From: Ephydatia muelleri
Taxonomy: Eukaryota; Porifera; Demospongiae; Spongillida; Spongillidae
DNA length: 64,000 bases
Assembly: GCA_013339895.1 (NCBI GenBank)
Contig: JABACO010000002.1
Location: forward strand, 6,120,396-6,184,395
Direction: 5' to 3'
The notes beneath the pieces were generated by a model, which worked only from the letters and a program-made list of their open reading frames with translations, was not told the origin of the DNA and did no database searches. This document shows positions 43,800 to 56,240 of this stretch, one piece after another (the first letter of the stretch is position 1; the number at the start of each line of letters is the position of its first letter). The translations under genes and the position numbers were made by a program.

Positions 43800-46585
43800 A
43801 GTAGATTCCCACGAGTAGCTGTGCTGCTCCCGAAACCTTTCAACTCCTACGTGGCACAATGGATCTGTTGTTTAGAACTTGTTCGCCCCTTAAATCATGG
43901 GTAGGAGCTAGTGGGTAGAATTATTAACCATGAAACAAACTGGTTGTCATGCCACAAATGTAAGAATAATATTATAGCATGTAACATCAATTGTAATTAA
44001 ATTCCTTTGTGCACATAAACACTGACTAAAGTAACCAGACATACTCTCGACCCCAGACACATGCCCTAAAATTTGTCTATGTACTACGAGACTACATGTA
44101 CACCACTTACAAAGCTGACATGCATAACCAACATAGGGTAATGTGAGGTATGGTCGGCAGTAGGGAGTGTTCGGCAACCGCACTTTCAACACAATACAGA
44201 GCCTCAAAGAAGACATTTCAATATTTTCAAAACAGGTTACAAACCTTCCTTCTCGGTTGTCTTAGGATGCAATAAGTATAGTTTAAAGCAACTACGTTCC
44301 CTTTAAATAATAACACATGATGCCGAACACTACCTACGCTATCGCACATGCCGATCACTACCTAATCTACCCTAGATGTATGAACGTGGCCAGTTGTTGC
44401 TAAGCTTCTAATATCAGTTGGTTATCAGTAACTCCTCTGACAGTCAAATTAAGTGCACGAATAACTTCAAATACACACACGCAAGCGTGCGCACAGATAT
44501 AAAAACATAAACGTATCTTCAAAGCCAGTTTAATAGGCGACATACGTTCATATGAACAGATCAGAGTTTGACCGATCTAAAAAGTAAAACCTGGAAAGAA
44601 TACGTTCCCTTAAAATTCTATAGCCATGTAACCTATCATTATACAAGTGAGAAATCTTACGCGGTCCTTACCAAAGTGTCATGCATCACGGTAGCAGGAT
44701 GGTACTAGGTAGCAATCCAGTTAGGTCCGTTCCATGTATTCTAATAAATGCTCCTGGGCCTTTAAACGAAATATTGCATTCCGGTTAAGTTGCATCCGTT
44801 ATTGCAACGTGCGGGGCAAAAATGGAGTCAGGTTTGTAGGATGATAATCTGTTAGTGTATAACTGTGCACACCCTTTGTACTGGTCTATTCCAATCAGAT
44901 ACACATGTGCGATGCAGCCGTTCATTTAATTACCGTAAAGGTAATTGAAAGAGGTAGCAAGGTTCGTCATTGTTCAGATTTCGCTCAACCCATTTGATGT
45001 GATCTGTCCCCAAGGGCTATCATAAAGGACTAATGCTGTGTGCTGTGAACTCACAGTAGGCTCAGAAATAGCGCAACAAAACTACGAAACTAACCAACAT
45101 AGGTTTGTTTTACAATCCTTCTCGTACACTGGTCACAATGAAATGTGTCGAATCGGGTGATAAAGGCTGTACCCTGCTAAGGTTAGTTTATTTGAATTCC
45201 TTAGTTCTATATACAGCAGATGAAGATATCCCAAAACTGAGACGCAGTCTACGTTAATACTTAAGGTACTAATGTTCTGTACTTTACAAACAGTTAGCTA
45301 TGTACCTCCAACTTCTCCAGAAAACATGATAGACGCACAGCGAGTTCAAGGCTGGCGATACAAGGGCTAGCGCTGATGATACAAATTGCTTGAACAACGG
45401 CAATTAAAGGGTAAGGTGTTTCGTTATTAACAACAATGTGTGATTGTGTATTGCATTGTCAGGAAAAGGACACGGGAGTAGTATGAAACAGGATGGAGCT
45501 TTGGAGAGGCGCGGCAATGGCACACAAGACTAGAGACAATGTGTGTGCGTGTGTGTTGTGTGTGTGTGTGTGTGTGTGTGTGATATTGTATAGTGTATAC
45601 AATCTGCTAATTGATTCTTCTATTCGTTGAAACGCTTAAGCATGCGCGGCCTAGTGTACGCAAGCGAGGCGGGGGGGGGGGGGGGGGGGGGGGGGGGGAT
45701 ACCGCTCCATTTAGAATGGCCCGTACGGAATTGGCTCTTACGCCTTAACGGTGTAGGTAGACGACCGAAACAGCCTGTACGGGTACGGCGGACGAAATGT
45801 CAGCGTGAGAACACGTGCGACAAAACGTGACTCGCAGCCACACCCGTTTCCTATCGGTCCGCACACGAGAGCCGCGATCGTACAACCGACAAATTTAGGA
45901 TCCAATTGAATACGGTTAGGATCGCGTGCGACTGCGAGCCCGGAATCACACATATGAACCGCTGTGATTAATAGCTGCAACATTTTCAATAGTAAAATAA
46001 TGATCAGTTGCAGCTCCTTTCAAGCTTCAGGCAAACCAAAGCTCAATCACATGTAGCCTGCATGTATGAATTGAGTTCATAGTACAGTATAATTAAAGTA
46101 CGACAACACAAATTAATTCTAAACGTTTTTGAAAAGTATGAAACAAGCAGCATCTCCATATAGTTGTATAACTGTATTGTTTGATAAAACAATAACTGTA
46201 ACAGGGAATTGTAATTACATGTTGTACCACTAGTAGTTTCAATTTTGATATATACCCCTTAAAATGCTCCTAATCAAAATCCATTGGTTCTACAAAAACC
46301 ATTGTTAAAACAATATACGTTTTTGGCAGTTCCAATCATTTCAACAGTACAAGAATGAGGTCAATTTTACTAAAGTCTAGTTGAAACAATGTAACAACGA
46401 CATTATACAATAGATACAACAAGCAACTGTAGTTTTAACCAATGATAGTTGTTTATGTTTTTTGAAAATCAAAATGGTCTACAATGTTCTTGTTATTTCC
46501 ACCTAGAATTTGTTATTAAAATTTCTAATGCATGCAGGTGCATGTTTTCAGTTTTTTAATAGTATAACCAATGCATACTATGAAT
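43800..46585. other. About 2.8 kb with no recognised gene
   Basis: Stop codons are dense in all frames. Short repeats include (TG)n at 45543-45582 and a G run at 45670-45698. No element ends or RNA genes recognised. Confidence 0.55.
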
Positions 46586-47358
46586 CTACATTTAGTACAA
46601 GTACCGTTATATGAAAATCCAGGCGGCTCACGATATTAAATTCATTTCTGCAATACTGTGACGTCATTTTGTTGGAATTGGTGTTCAAAGGTACGTGCGT
46701 ACGTACGTTGACCGTCGAACTATCATTGGTTCAGTGATCGTGTATGTGTTAGTCTACGCGCTTATTATATTGGGGGGCGTGGGGGCGTACTGTCTCTCTT
46801 TTACGATGGCTATGTTGGTTGTTTTCAGCGTGTGTGTCTGTGTATGCATATTGTTCTTGCTTAACTAACATTCGCCATTAACTTATTGACACAATCGTTC
46901 CTGCTTGCAAACGCCCTAAGCTAAGGGCCATTGGCCCACTATAATAACTTCTCGTTTACGGAAAGGTCGAAGAAGGCAGATACTGTAATTAGTTGTTTAG
47001 TATCAGCCATTGTTTGAGGAAGACTAGACAGCCTCTAAGAGTGGACGCAGCTTTTGACTAACATAAGCAACACGAAGTCTATAACTAAGAGGTGTAGTCG
47101 GATCTGACGACAAAATCCACCCGTCTTGTCAACAAAACGTTTATAAATGAGGGGGCGCATACAAAGGTTGCCTAGCCACAGCTGTTGCGATGCGTTGGGG
47201 TTACAGCAGTTTATACAATATACATGTATTCTCCTCCGCATTGTTACGCGGCGCTAAGGTCAGTATACAGTCCCACCCCACTCCGTACATACCACACAAC
47301 ACAAAACGGCAAATTGTACGTTACATACCACTCCTCCATTGTTCCCCCTGATATACAG
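46586..47358 (+). promoter_or_regulatory. Upstream region of CABIT copy C with CRE-like TGACGTCA (46659-46666)
   Basis: This is a diverged, shorter version of the block in front of copies A and D. TGACGTCA and the acgtgcgtacgtacgt run are retained although the surrounding sequence has many indels. The site where copy A carries the CACTA element is empty (attgttcttgcttaac near 46849). The foldback element present upstream of copies A and D is absent. Confidence 0.5.
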
Positions 47359-50300
47359 ATGGCAGACAGCGATGACAGTGATGGCTACGATAATATCCCA
47401 GATAACATAAAGCCACCCCTCAAGATGCCTCTGAAAGGGATATCCCCAAACAGCCCACGACCTCCCAATGGATCACAGGCCCCACGTCTATATCCAAATG
47501 TACCACCAAAGCCAAGATTAGCCTCCACAGGACAGTCACCCCGCCCACCTTCCACAGATGAGCCAATTCAAATAGACATAGAGAGCTATCACATACTTCC
47601 AGACGAGCTGACACTAAAAAAGCTGGTTGAAAAGCATCAAGACCTGTTTCCCATTCGCGTGCATGTGTGCAAAGGTTTCTATGGCTTGACTGAACGATCC
47701 TCAGTGTCTGAAGGAGATATCTATAACATCCACTTTGTTAAGAAAGCCAAAGTTGTTATCGTGCGAGATTGTAGCAAAGTGGACTACAGGATTGCTCTCA
47801 ATTCATCTGTAAAGTTTGGAGTGCTTCATAACCCTGAAGGGAACATCCAAAGAGCTCTTGATGGTTATAAATATCCAAAAGTGAGTGACATCATGGCTAT
47901 ATCACTCCTTCCAAAGGCTGTCAGGGCCACTGTGGAATTTAAGGGTACTGCTGTTGAAAATACTGTAGATAAGAACGAAATTTTTATTATCAAGGAAATA
48001 AAGCCCAAAGGAAATCGCAGATGTCTTGTGGTGTACAGTGTAACCAAGTCAATGATGAAGTACCTATTTGAGTCATGTGAGGCTCATTTCTCCACAAAGC
48101 CATATGATGTGCGACTCTTTCTGCCTGAGATACTGGAGCACTTTCCCCAGCCCTTTCCATCCACGTGCTACCTCTTTGTCAATTCAGATACATGTCAGAA
48201 ACTTCCACACCACCTCACCTCATCAGCTGTGACCCTTGCAGATGAGAGCACTGACCTGTCCATCATTGCGTCCAGCAACTTTGAAGTGGAACCAGGTCGT
48301 CCTTTGCTGATGGAGATGCCTATATACTTGGATATTGAGGTCCAGCTCACCCAGCCCAAGGACAAGACCGACTATGACCAACTTTATGAAACCACCAACG
48401 ACCTGATGAAGAACTTAGACTTGAGCACAGTGGTCAATTGTGCAGAGGAAATGGACAACACATCCACTTTGATCACACCCCTGCAGCCGGGCGAAAATAA
48501 GGGAATAGAGCTGGTCCAATCAGGTGCCATGCGGAACTGGGTCTCTGAGCACTTCGAGAAGATCCAAGAACAGCAATACATGGGCAATGCAGACACACCA
48601 GGCACCAAGACCAGTACACAGAAGACCCAGGTGCCTCCCACCTCGCCTAAACCCACCACGCCTAAACCCACCACACCTACGCACATTGTGCCATCCATCT
48701 CAGGGGCTGATCTGACCTCTGTGCGTGCCGACATGAAGCGCATAGACATGAGGTTCTCGAAAGAATTGAATTCGCTCAAGGACACGGTGGCTAAGCTGAC
48801 CCAGAAGGTGGAGCAGATGGTGCAGGGGGTGTGGCCAGTGGGCGGGGCCATTACAGAGAATGGGGCCCAGTCCCAGCCAAGTACACTCGCTGGGAGGGAG
48901 AGGAAGGACAGTTCCAACACTCGACAGGGTGACCTTGCTCATGAGACAATGTCTCGATCCTTCTCTGTTGAAGCTGAAGCGTCAGTCAAACAGCAGAACA
49001 TTCAGTTTCTGCGTACCATGGATACTGTGAATGTAAGTGGCAGGGAGTGGGGGATGGCTTGAAATGGTAGGAGAAGTGGAGATCGAGTTAGCCGTGTACC
49101 ATGCTCTTGTCACCATTAATTGATCATTTCAATAAACGGCTTGGAGCCAAAGGTTGTGTAAAGTCTTAGAGACGTCCGGTCCCCATGTCCTACAAGGAAG
49201 GGTGTGAGTTAGCTGATTTGCTAACACTTGGGATGATAGCACCTAAGTGCTACTGCAGGATCTGCCCACATGTTGCAGTCCATCAGACATGCAAAGAGCA
49301 GTCAACATGCATATACACATACATATACACATGCATATACAGTAAGGGTATATTTATTTACATGTACAGTGAACATGTAACCTTTTTCTACTTCTTGTAC
49401 TGTAAGACCACCATGTGAGATGATGCAGGTTGCACATGCTAAATGGTTATTCGATCACTTCATTTGTTGTCAAAGCCAGAGAGGCTATGGTACAATCCCT
49501 TTTTGTGTTTTGGCAAGCTAGGACAGCATAGCCTAGACTATGGTCTGAATACTCAAATAACAATTGAGAATACTGCACAGCAAAATGGTATAAATTGTCA
49601 GCTTTTGAAGTGTACAAATTGTCGCATGCTCAGAAAAAGAAAGTGTTTTTAAAGACACATGCATACGCATTGTTGCTACATGCTATGACCGGTGTACTGT
49701 ATGCTGACCAACCAAAATGGGTATAATGCAAGAGAAGATAACTATGTAGGATCTAATTCGTTCGTTAATGTCTATTGAATGTCTGTCTGCCTGCGACCCC
49801 GCCTTTATACTTTGATTCAGTCATAACCTAGCAGGGTGTGGAGACCAGCCAGCCTCAATACAACCATTGGCTCCAACCATGTATCAAAATGAAGTATAAT
49901 GTTTACATTGTTGTTTAGAAACTGCACGATATGGTACAATATGGCTCAACAGAATCAGTGCAATAGTATAAAGAATCGCAGACTGATGGATTGATGCAAT
50001 GAAATGTGCGTTGTAGTAGAGCCACATTTCAGAATGATGAGGAAGCTGCATAGTACTTTAATGCTTGTATTTTATTCTTGATAAGAATCAGTTGTTTATG
50101 CATGCATTTTACATTAATTTATCTGTTGTGTTGGCAACCCACAAATGCGCCCACTCTGATCAGTGATAGTGTTACTATTTTTAAGAACCTTGCAACAGGA
50201 GTGGGGTAGAGCTTTGTCTATCTAATTAAAACCCCTCTCCACTGATCATATAACCCTGTTGAGGTCTTCACTCGCACCATTCATTCATTTCATTTAGTCC

Positions 50301-50569
50301 TCCAAGACTGTGTCTGTCACTCTTTCGTTATTCCTGTGCAGATGGTACGGCTGTTAAAAGCAATGGGACTGGAGCAGTACAGCCAAGACATGGCACGAGA
50401 GCACATCACAGGAGATGTTCTACTTGAGTGCACCGAAGGAATTCTAGAGAAAGAGCTGAACATATTGTCAAAGCTGCACAGAGTTCGTCTGTTGAAACTT
50501 ATCGACGGAAGTCATTCAGCAAAAGCCATTTTGAGTGGAGAAGGGCCATATGGTACACTGACACAATAA
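47359..50569 (+). CDS. CABIT-SAM adaptor protein (GAREM-like), copy C, two coding exons, about 633 aa
   Basis: Exon 1 is 47359-49032 (558 codons, ends DTVN before GTAAGT). The intron is 49033-50341. Exon 2 is 50342-50569 after TTCCTGTGCAG, joining in phase 0. Residues 1-60 hold an acidic start, Y10-D-N-I (pY-x-N, GRB2-SH2 type) and proline-rich PxxP words. About 85-330 is the CABIT domain (LFPIRVHVCKGFYGLTERSS, SEGDIYNIHFVKKAKVVIV, NEIFIIKEIKPKGNR, FLPEILEHFPQPFP). About 415-445 is Pro/Thr-rich. About 450-490 is a heptad-like helix (DMKRIDMRFSKELNSLKDTV). Exon 2 is a SAM domain (RLLKAMGLEQYSQDMAREHI, ECTEGILEKELNI, HRVRLLKLI). CABIT-proline-SAM is the layout of vertebrate GAREM adaptors, which link receptor tyrosine kinases to GRB2 and ERK. 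An equivalent role here is inference. The start is chosen where conservation among copies begins; an acceptor-like TATACAG precedes it. Confidence 0.9.
49033..50341 (+). other. Intron of CABIT copy C (1,309 bp)
   Basis: Begins GTAAGTGG and ends TTCCTGTGCAG. The corresponding intron of copy D is 861 bp. Homology between them is seen mainly in the last 500 bases (for example aaaatgcgcccactctgatcag). No element or gene recognised inside. Confidence 0.85.
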
Positions 50570-50759
50570 GGACAATCTAATGTGTTTCATGCAATAGCTG
50601 TACTATAGATGGTTTCTGTTCATTACTTGATGCATGGGTTACTACTATACCTCTCATGCACTAACCTACCTATGCAGGGTACCATTAGCATGCAGCAGTT
50701 TAGAAAGAGCTGTCATATTGCCTGGAAGACTTCTATCGTGATCACCTTCTGCATGTCTT
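50570..50759. other. 3' flank of CABIT copy C
   Basis: The first 55 bases after the stop are shared with copy D (aggacaatctaat...catgcaatagctgtact) and then the copies diverge. This probably covers part of the 3' untranslated region. No AATAAA was pinned down. Confidence 0.45.
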
Positions 50760-51172
50760 TCACTTACCCTCTGTATGCATAGCGATACTCCACTTTGAAT
50801 GGTGCATTCCAACCAACATCAGCATACAGTGTACATGTATGGATTCAGATGGGACGCCGATTCTGATGATGTTCTGTGGTCCCATAACGATGCTTCCTCC
50901 CCTGTATCTTCCCGTCAGTGCTGTGGCCCACCTCTTGACTGTACGTGGGCTAATTGAAAACATATTGCTTACCTTTGTTGGGCATCACTGGATGGTACGT
51001 TTTCAGACAGCTCCAGGTAATACATTCTCAAGGCTAGCGTTCTAGCATCGGTGTCAGGAAGATCGGGCAGAAACTCACTCAGAGCTTCGAATTCCTTGGT
51101 GGCAGCTTCTGCAATAGCTGTCACAGTTGTGTCCTCTTGGTTGACTTCGTAGTCTGGATGGTGCGGGACCAC
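50760..51172 (-). CDS. Two putative exons of an unrecognised gene
   Basis: Reading leftward, 51172-50978 encodes PDYEVNQEDTTVTAIAEAAT, then EALSEFLPDLPDTDARTLAL and YYLELSENVPSSDAQQ. It has balanced composition and helical character and ends at a good donor (CCCAACAAAG/GTAAGC near 50975). Further left, about 50945-50840 encodes KRWATALTGRYRGGSIVMG and IIRIGVPSES, possibly the next exon after a CAG near 50945, although the intron would be unusually short. A CCATCCAG acceptor may precede the first exon near 51155. I do not recognise the family. The first exon lies just left of the duplicated block, so the matching part for copy A, if any, is outside the window. Confidence 0.4.
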
Positions 51173-51655
51173 TTATTCCACCGCTTGTTGTTTCCAGGTT
51201 GGGAGTTACCTCAAGCTCTTTGCCGTTTCATGAGGCCTGCCCAAATTGATGCTGCTGATTTACTAGCTGTTCGTCGTGAGCGGCTGACATGCAAGTGCAG
51301 TAGCATTACGTTGGTTCTGAAAAGAACCGTTTTCGCAATCTCCACTAGCATCCATACTGAAACAAAGCGCGCGACTCGATAAACAAGACCACGACTACAT
51401 GGATGAGTGGTTTCAGGCTAATAAAAACACCTTCCATACGTTATAAATGCCAAAACCAACCTCAGCCTCAGTGCTTTGAAAGCGTGTGTCCTTCGTTTTG
51501 GTAGTGGTGTGTGTCTCTCTACATTGGAAGCTGTGTCAGTGCAGTGCATTGCAAAGAGATGCGTCATTTCATTCGCTTGTGTTGTATGACTTTGTATAGA
51601 CAGTTACATGTATGTGCCTCTGCATTGCTAATTGTCTGTACCTCTGCATTAATAC

Positions 51656-51691
<36 letters not shown>

Positions 51692-51769
51692 GTGTGCATT
51701 GCTACTTGTGTTCAGTGCATTGCAAAGATGTGTGTCCTCTCCTTCAGAAGCTCACAACTAGCAACTAGC

Positions 51770-51865
51770 AACGCAGAGGTACACACAACAAACAATACAG
51801 AGGCACACACAGCTAGCAATACAGAGGCACACAAATATAGCAACGCAGGGGCACACACATCTACT
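51770..51865. repeat. 24-bp tandem repeat, four units (copy D)
   Basis: This is the duplicate of the four-unit array at 454-549 with the same unit order. The (TG)n tract 80 bases upstream differs in length, while this array does not. Confidence 0.85.
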
Positions 51866-52621
51866 GTAACACGCAGGCCATTAACAAGAGCCTCTCCTGT
51901 TTGTTAACTAGGTCTCTTAAAGACCCGTGCATTAATCAGCAAACCGATCGAGCTTGAGCTAGCGTATGCACGAAATGGCAAACAGATCTAACAGGGAGAG
52001 GTGGGTTTGGGCATGCATGCTTAGCAGTGCCAATGATAGTTGTGTATACGCCACATCTGTAGTCAGTTGTACGTCAGTTACTTGGACAACCTACGAACGT
52101 AACAGCTTAATCATAGATTGATCAAAATTTGATAATTCCAGTTATCAAACTTCAGCACTACTTTTTGAGCCTTCAGAACTAGATTTAATAATTACAATTG
52201 CACTAAAAGGTGTATCCATGATCGTATGAAATATAAATAATCATTAATTGTAATTACCTTATGAGAATTATGATTGACGCATGCACAACCTTATTGTGAT
52301 TACCTCTTAGGTACAGCTAGGAGAAAGCAATGCAATCTTAGCCTCATTATGCACAATTGTTACTATACTTGTATTACACCTATATAATGTCATTCTTATG
52401 AGTATTTTCATTAGCGGGGTGATCAATGATACAACAAAAAGCAATATTGAAAGGAACTGTTTATTGGTAGAGTATTACAAACACAGAACAAATCACGATG
52501 TTTTGAATGTGTTCTGGTCAGTGAAAGCAGAAAACCTAGCTTGAACAGCTCTCCTTTACTCACAGGGATTGCTGATGGTTATGATTTTAGTATAGAGCTA
52601 CTAGTACAGTCTAAATTTCTG

Positions 52622-53146
52622 CTACTGCCTTGTCTGGGAATGACTATACCAAAAAAAAATCCAATTCCCTTCTACTACTCTCAGAATCCAGTTGTTGTGT
52701 TCTGTTCCATAGTATGTGCGCACTTGCTTGGGGATGTAACGAGTATCGACCAGATTATCGACTATGGTCCATTTGATGCCTTTGACAACTAACGGGTTGA
52801 TTGATGATGGTTCCCCGCCTTCTTCCATTTCTGGTTCCGCCTCCGCTAGCTCTTCTGCCGGCAGCTCTTCATCTGAATCATGTTCAGCCATAACTACATA
52901 ATCTTCGATCTCCTCAACAGACCCAGCATTCTCCAGTACCTTAGAACTGTGAACGGATTCGCCGATGTTGACATCGTTCCAGCGTACCCTCCATGGGTGC
53001 CGACGTCCACTACTCTCTGAAGCTATAATTTCACCAGAAAGCTTTTTGACCTTTGCATTAGCCCCGTAGCGTTGTGTTGCCAGCTTTTTCCCCTTCGCCG
53101 CTGCTGCAGCTACCTGTACTCTGTCCCCAACCTTTGGCGCTTTCAT
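52622..53146 (-). CDS. Uncharacterised 174-aa protein (copy D, identical to 1306-1830)
   Basis: This is the same reading frame as at 1306-1830 with no amino-acid change. It again has a basic Tudor/SH3-like head (KVGDRVQV, HPWRVRW), an acidic middle and a short hydrophobic tail ending in QTRQ. Because the whole block is duplicated, conservation here says nothing about selection. Function unknown; an N-terminal remnant of a transposon protein is possible. Confidence 0.5.
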   Translation of the reverse strand: MKAPKVGDRVQVAAAAAKGKKLATQRYGANAKVKKLSGEIIASESSGRRHPWRVRWNDVNIGESVHSSKVLENAGSVEEIEDYVVMAEHDSDEELPAEELAEAEPEMEEGGEPSSINPLVVKGIKWTIVDNLVDTRYIPKQVRTYYGTEHNNWILRVVEGNWIFFWYSHSQTRQ

Positions 53147-55288
53147 TGTACCGACTCAGTACAACTGCTGCCCTGTTTTTATCCACACCGCAACTCCAGG
53201 TAATGAAATTGGCAAAACACTTCCTGAATACGATCATTAGTACGCTAGATATCAATGCCAATAGGTTTTAAACGCAAACCACTCTAGCTCCACGAAAGAG
53301 ACAAATCGAAAACAAACATTGATAGACGATCCAGATCGTATGGGTATATGCATTTGAACTCAACTGCATGGTAGCAGCAAACCTTTGTCCGAGTTCAGTA
53401 TAAAACTGGGAGGGGGACCCCACGTGTCCCGCGCGTGAGACGGAGACAATTCACTGATTCAATATGGAATACTTCTTTCAGTTATGGAAGCCGATTTTTT
53501 AATTGGATGACCTTAGTTTTGTGTGCACATTATAATTGTTCGATGTTTATGCATAATGCTTTCATTTGAAAATGATATGATACAGTTACAGTGCACTTCA
53601 TGCAGTTTTTATAAGCCCCTGAATGGCCTCAATACATTATCAAGAGCCGATCTCATTTTATGAACTGATCACAGATCATAACCTAATTAGTGCACTTTAG
53701 ATTAGCATTTGAATAGCAAGATTTGTGCACCTTGTAATATTGCTCAGTTCGTCATGCAATATTACATTGCAAATGTCAAAATTGTCCAATCATCTGCCTC
53801 GCCGGCATTTCCCCAATTCTTATTTGCATTATGCATGTTTACTCACGCTCTAATATAAAAAACCAGCTAACAGAGGTACTGAAAGTGTAACAAAACCAAG
53901 GCATAGATTGTCACTATTAAAAAACGATGACTTTTCTTTCAAACCGGATTAGTTCAGTCTAATTTGACTGCGTATCTTTGGGTACCTAGAGGGCCACAAT
54001 ACTGGTGTAAGAAACAGTAATTGTACAAATCACATGAAAGGTTTAAGAACAATTGTATCTCTGCATGTAGATGTATGTCTGGACATCCAACCAAGGGTGT
54101 GATGGTTCTTACCGAAAAAGAATCTCAGTGTAATGTTTAGTGACCTAGCACAAGACTGCCCTTTTTCTATTTTCTATCCGTTTTACTACTGTATATAATA
54201 TGGTTTATGAACTAAATAGCGTCAATTATGGTTTTAATTTATATAAATAGCCACAACTAAAATTAATTAAGCAATTTTTCTAATCAGTGTGTAATTTGAG
54301 TCTCAACATATTTAAATTAAACAAAATTAATTTAAACTTACAGGTATAAGTTTTGATTTTTTAAAATTATATAGAGAAATGAGCGGTCACCAAAGTAGTA
54401 AAAGTTACGTTTCTGAGATTCAATCACAGGATTTCTGTTGTGCATATTTACAAAGACATAATATGATTTTTTTTGTAATTATCAGTGATCCGTTTTTATA
54501 AAATATTCAAGAATGCGGGCTACTAATTATGTACAGCAAAAACCTGTACTAACTATTCCAAGATGATACTTCACTTGCTGCAATGGAATCTTGTTGCTCA
54601 GTGTCCTCTGTTTTAGATTCTAAAAAGAAAATACCCCCCTTTATTTTGAAAGTTTTGGTTCCTTGGAGGCAAAATAGTGCTTTTCGTAGACAAATACATA
54701 AAATGCAGTTTTTCTGACCTAATTACAGTATTCCACCAGCTATAACTCTTGACTCGTGATGGTTATTTCACTTGCAGCAACAGATTCTGGTCCATTATAC
54801 ATCGATGTGTTTTACTGTACTGGAAACATATTATTTTACCTTAAACCTGTCGGTTCCTGGAGGATTTATATATTATAATGGTCTGGTGCTCATGATTATT
54901 ATTTAAAATGGCCGAAGTGCCATATATGGTGCTACTCTTGTAACACCCTCTCTCGTTCTCCGGCCCCATTTGGAAAAATTAATAATTGCATAATTTGACG
55001 CAATAACAATAACAGCTCTATTTATAAATTCTGCAAGATATTTATAACTAACACCTCAAGTCATTTTTTTCATATAGAAGGTCAGTTACTATAGTACGTA
55101 TTACACTATGTGTGTGTACCGATACACTTGTGTTTATGCATGTATGCCTATAAAAAGACTTGTACATGCATACCAATCCACCATTATTGTATGTGCGTAC
55201 GTTGACACACAAATACACTTACACACGCATATACATACACTCACATGTAGACAAACGCAAGCTTTCAATCTGCCCTTTGTGACATGCA

Positions 55289-55372
55289 CATACACACGCA
55301 TGCACACGCACATACACACGCATGCACACGCACATACACACGCATGCACACGCACATACACACGCATGCACC
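55289..55372. repeat. 22-bp minisatellite (copy D)
   Basis: Duplicate of 3975-4058 with the same number of units. Confidence 0.85.
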
Positions 55373-55903
55373 CACACTTTGACAAGGCTTCTGAAGAAGG
55401 ACGGGATATGGGAATTAAGGCATGGTATTATGTATTAGGCCAAGCCTGGCGATAGGCATACATCTGGCATACATACTTACTTTGGAGCATACGATTAGAG
55501 TGTGCGAGGGTAGGAGAGGCCGGGGGAGGGAGACAAAGTTGTAGGCATGCAGCTACATGTATGCATACATAGAGCGGCCATGTGCATGTGTGTGTGGTAG
55601 AGATATGCAGATCTTACACTTCTAGGCTTTTCTAAGAGTGTCTGCATGATGTGACCATTTGCTGAGCTGGTTACATGTACACATATCATCGATTGCTTGC
55701 ATTTAAGAGCAATGCAATTATGAAATGTGGTACGTACAGCACTGTGGTCATTATGCAGCTGTCTAGTGTTTGATTAGCAGTGTGAAAAAGAAAATCATTG
55801 TGAGCTTGAGTACAAAGTACTGGTAGTTAGTTAATCTCCTCACCCTTGTCCAGTAAAACCGGTGTCGACAATCATCTGTGTAACATGTTTGTTGAGTTCT
55901 GCC

Positions 55904-56240
55904 ATCATTCCAACCTTGGAGTGAGATTAGAGTCTGGCTTTGGTCTTACACCTGACCTAAGCCATACCTGGCCAGCATGATCCTCAATTGGGAGAGAGGG
56001 AAACATGGTGCCTTTGACATCACAGTGACCTCTACCTTAATTCCATCAATCCTAACAGCAGCAAGCCTGTCTGAAGGGGCTGCATCAACTGAAGCAGAGA
56101 CCAGAAAGCATGACCCTCAGGTGGAGTTCTTATCTAGCCCCAACTGTAAGGTCTGCACTTTACATAATGTTACACTTGCCACTGCACATTCTCGTAGGTT
56201 GCCTCAGAAGACGAAGTGGAAAAAAAGCATCGAACTCTAA
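55904..56240 (+). pseudogene. LINE-type retrotransposon fragment (copy D)
   Basis: Duplicate of 4590-4926, with the same NWERGKHGAFDITVTS segment and the same stop. No reverse transcriptase core is present nearby. Confidence 0.5.

Noticed and set aside
47185..47358. Longer start for CABIT copy C (and the matching upstream frame of D from 58680)
   Set aside because: The extra residues are not conserved in copy B, where the upstream frame is shifted, and an acceptor-like TATACAG directly precedes the conserved ATG.
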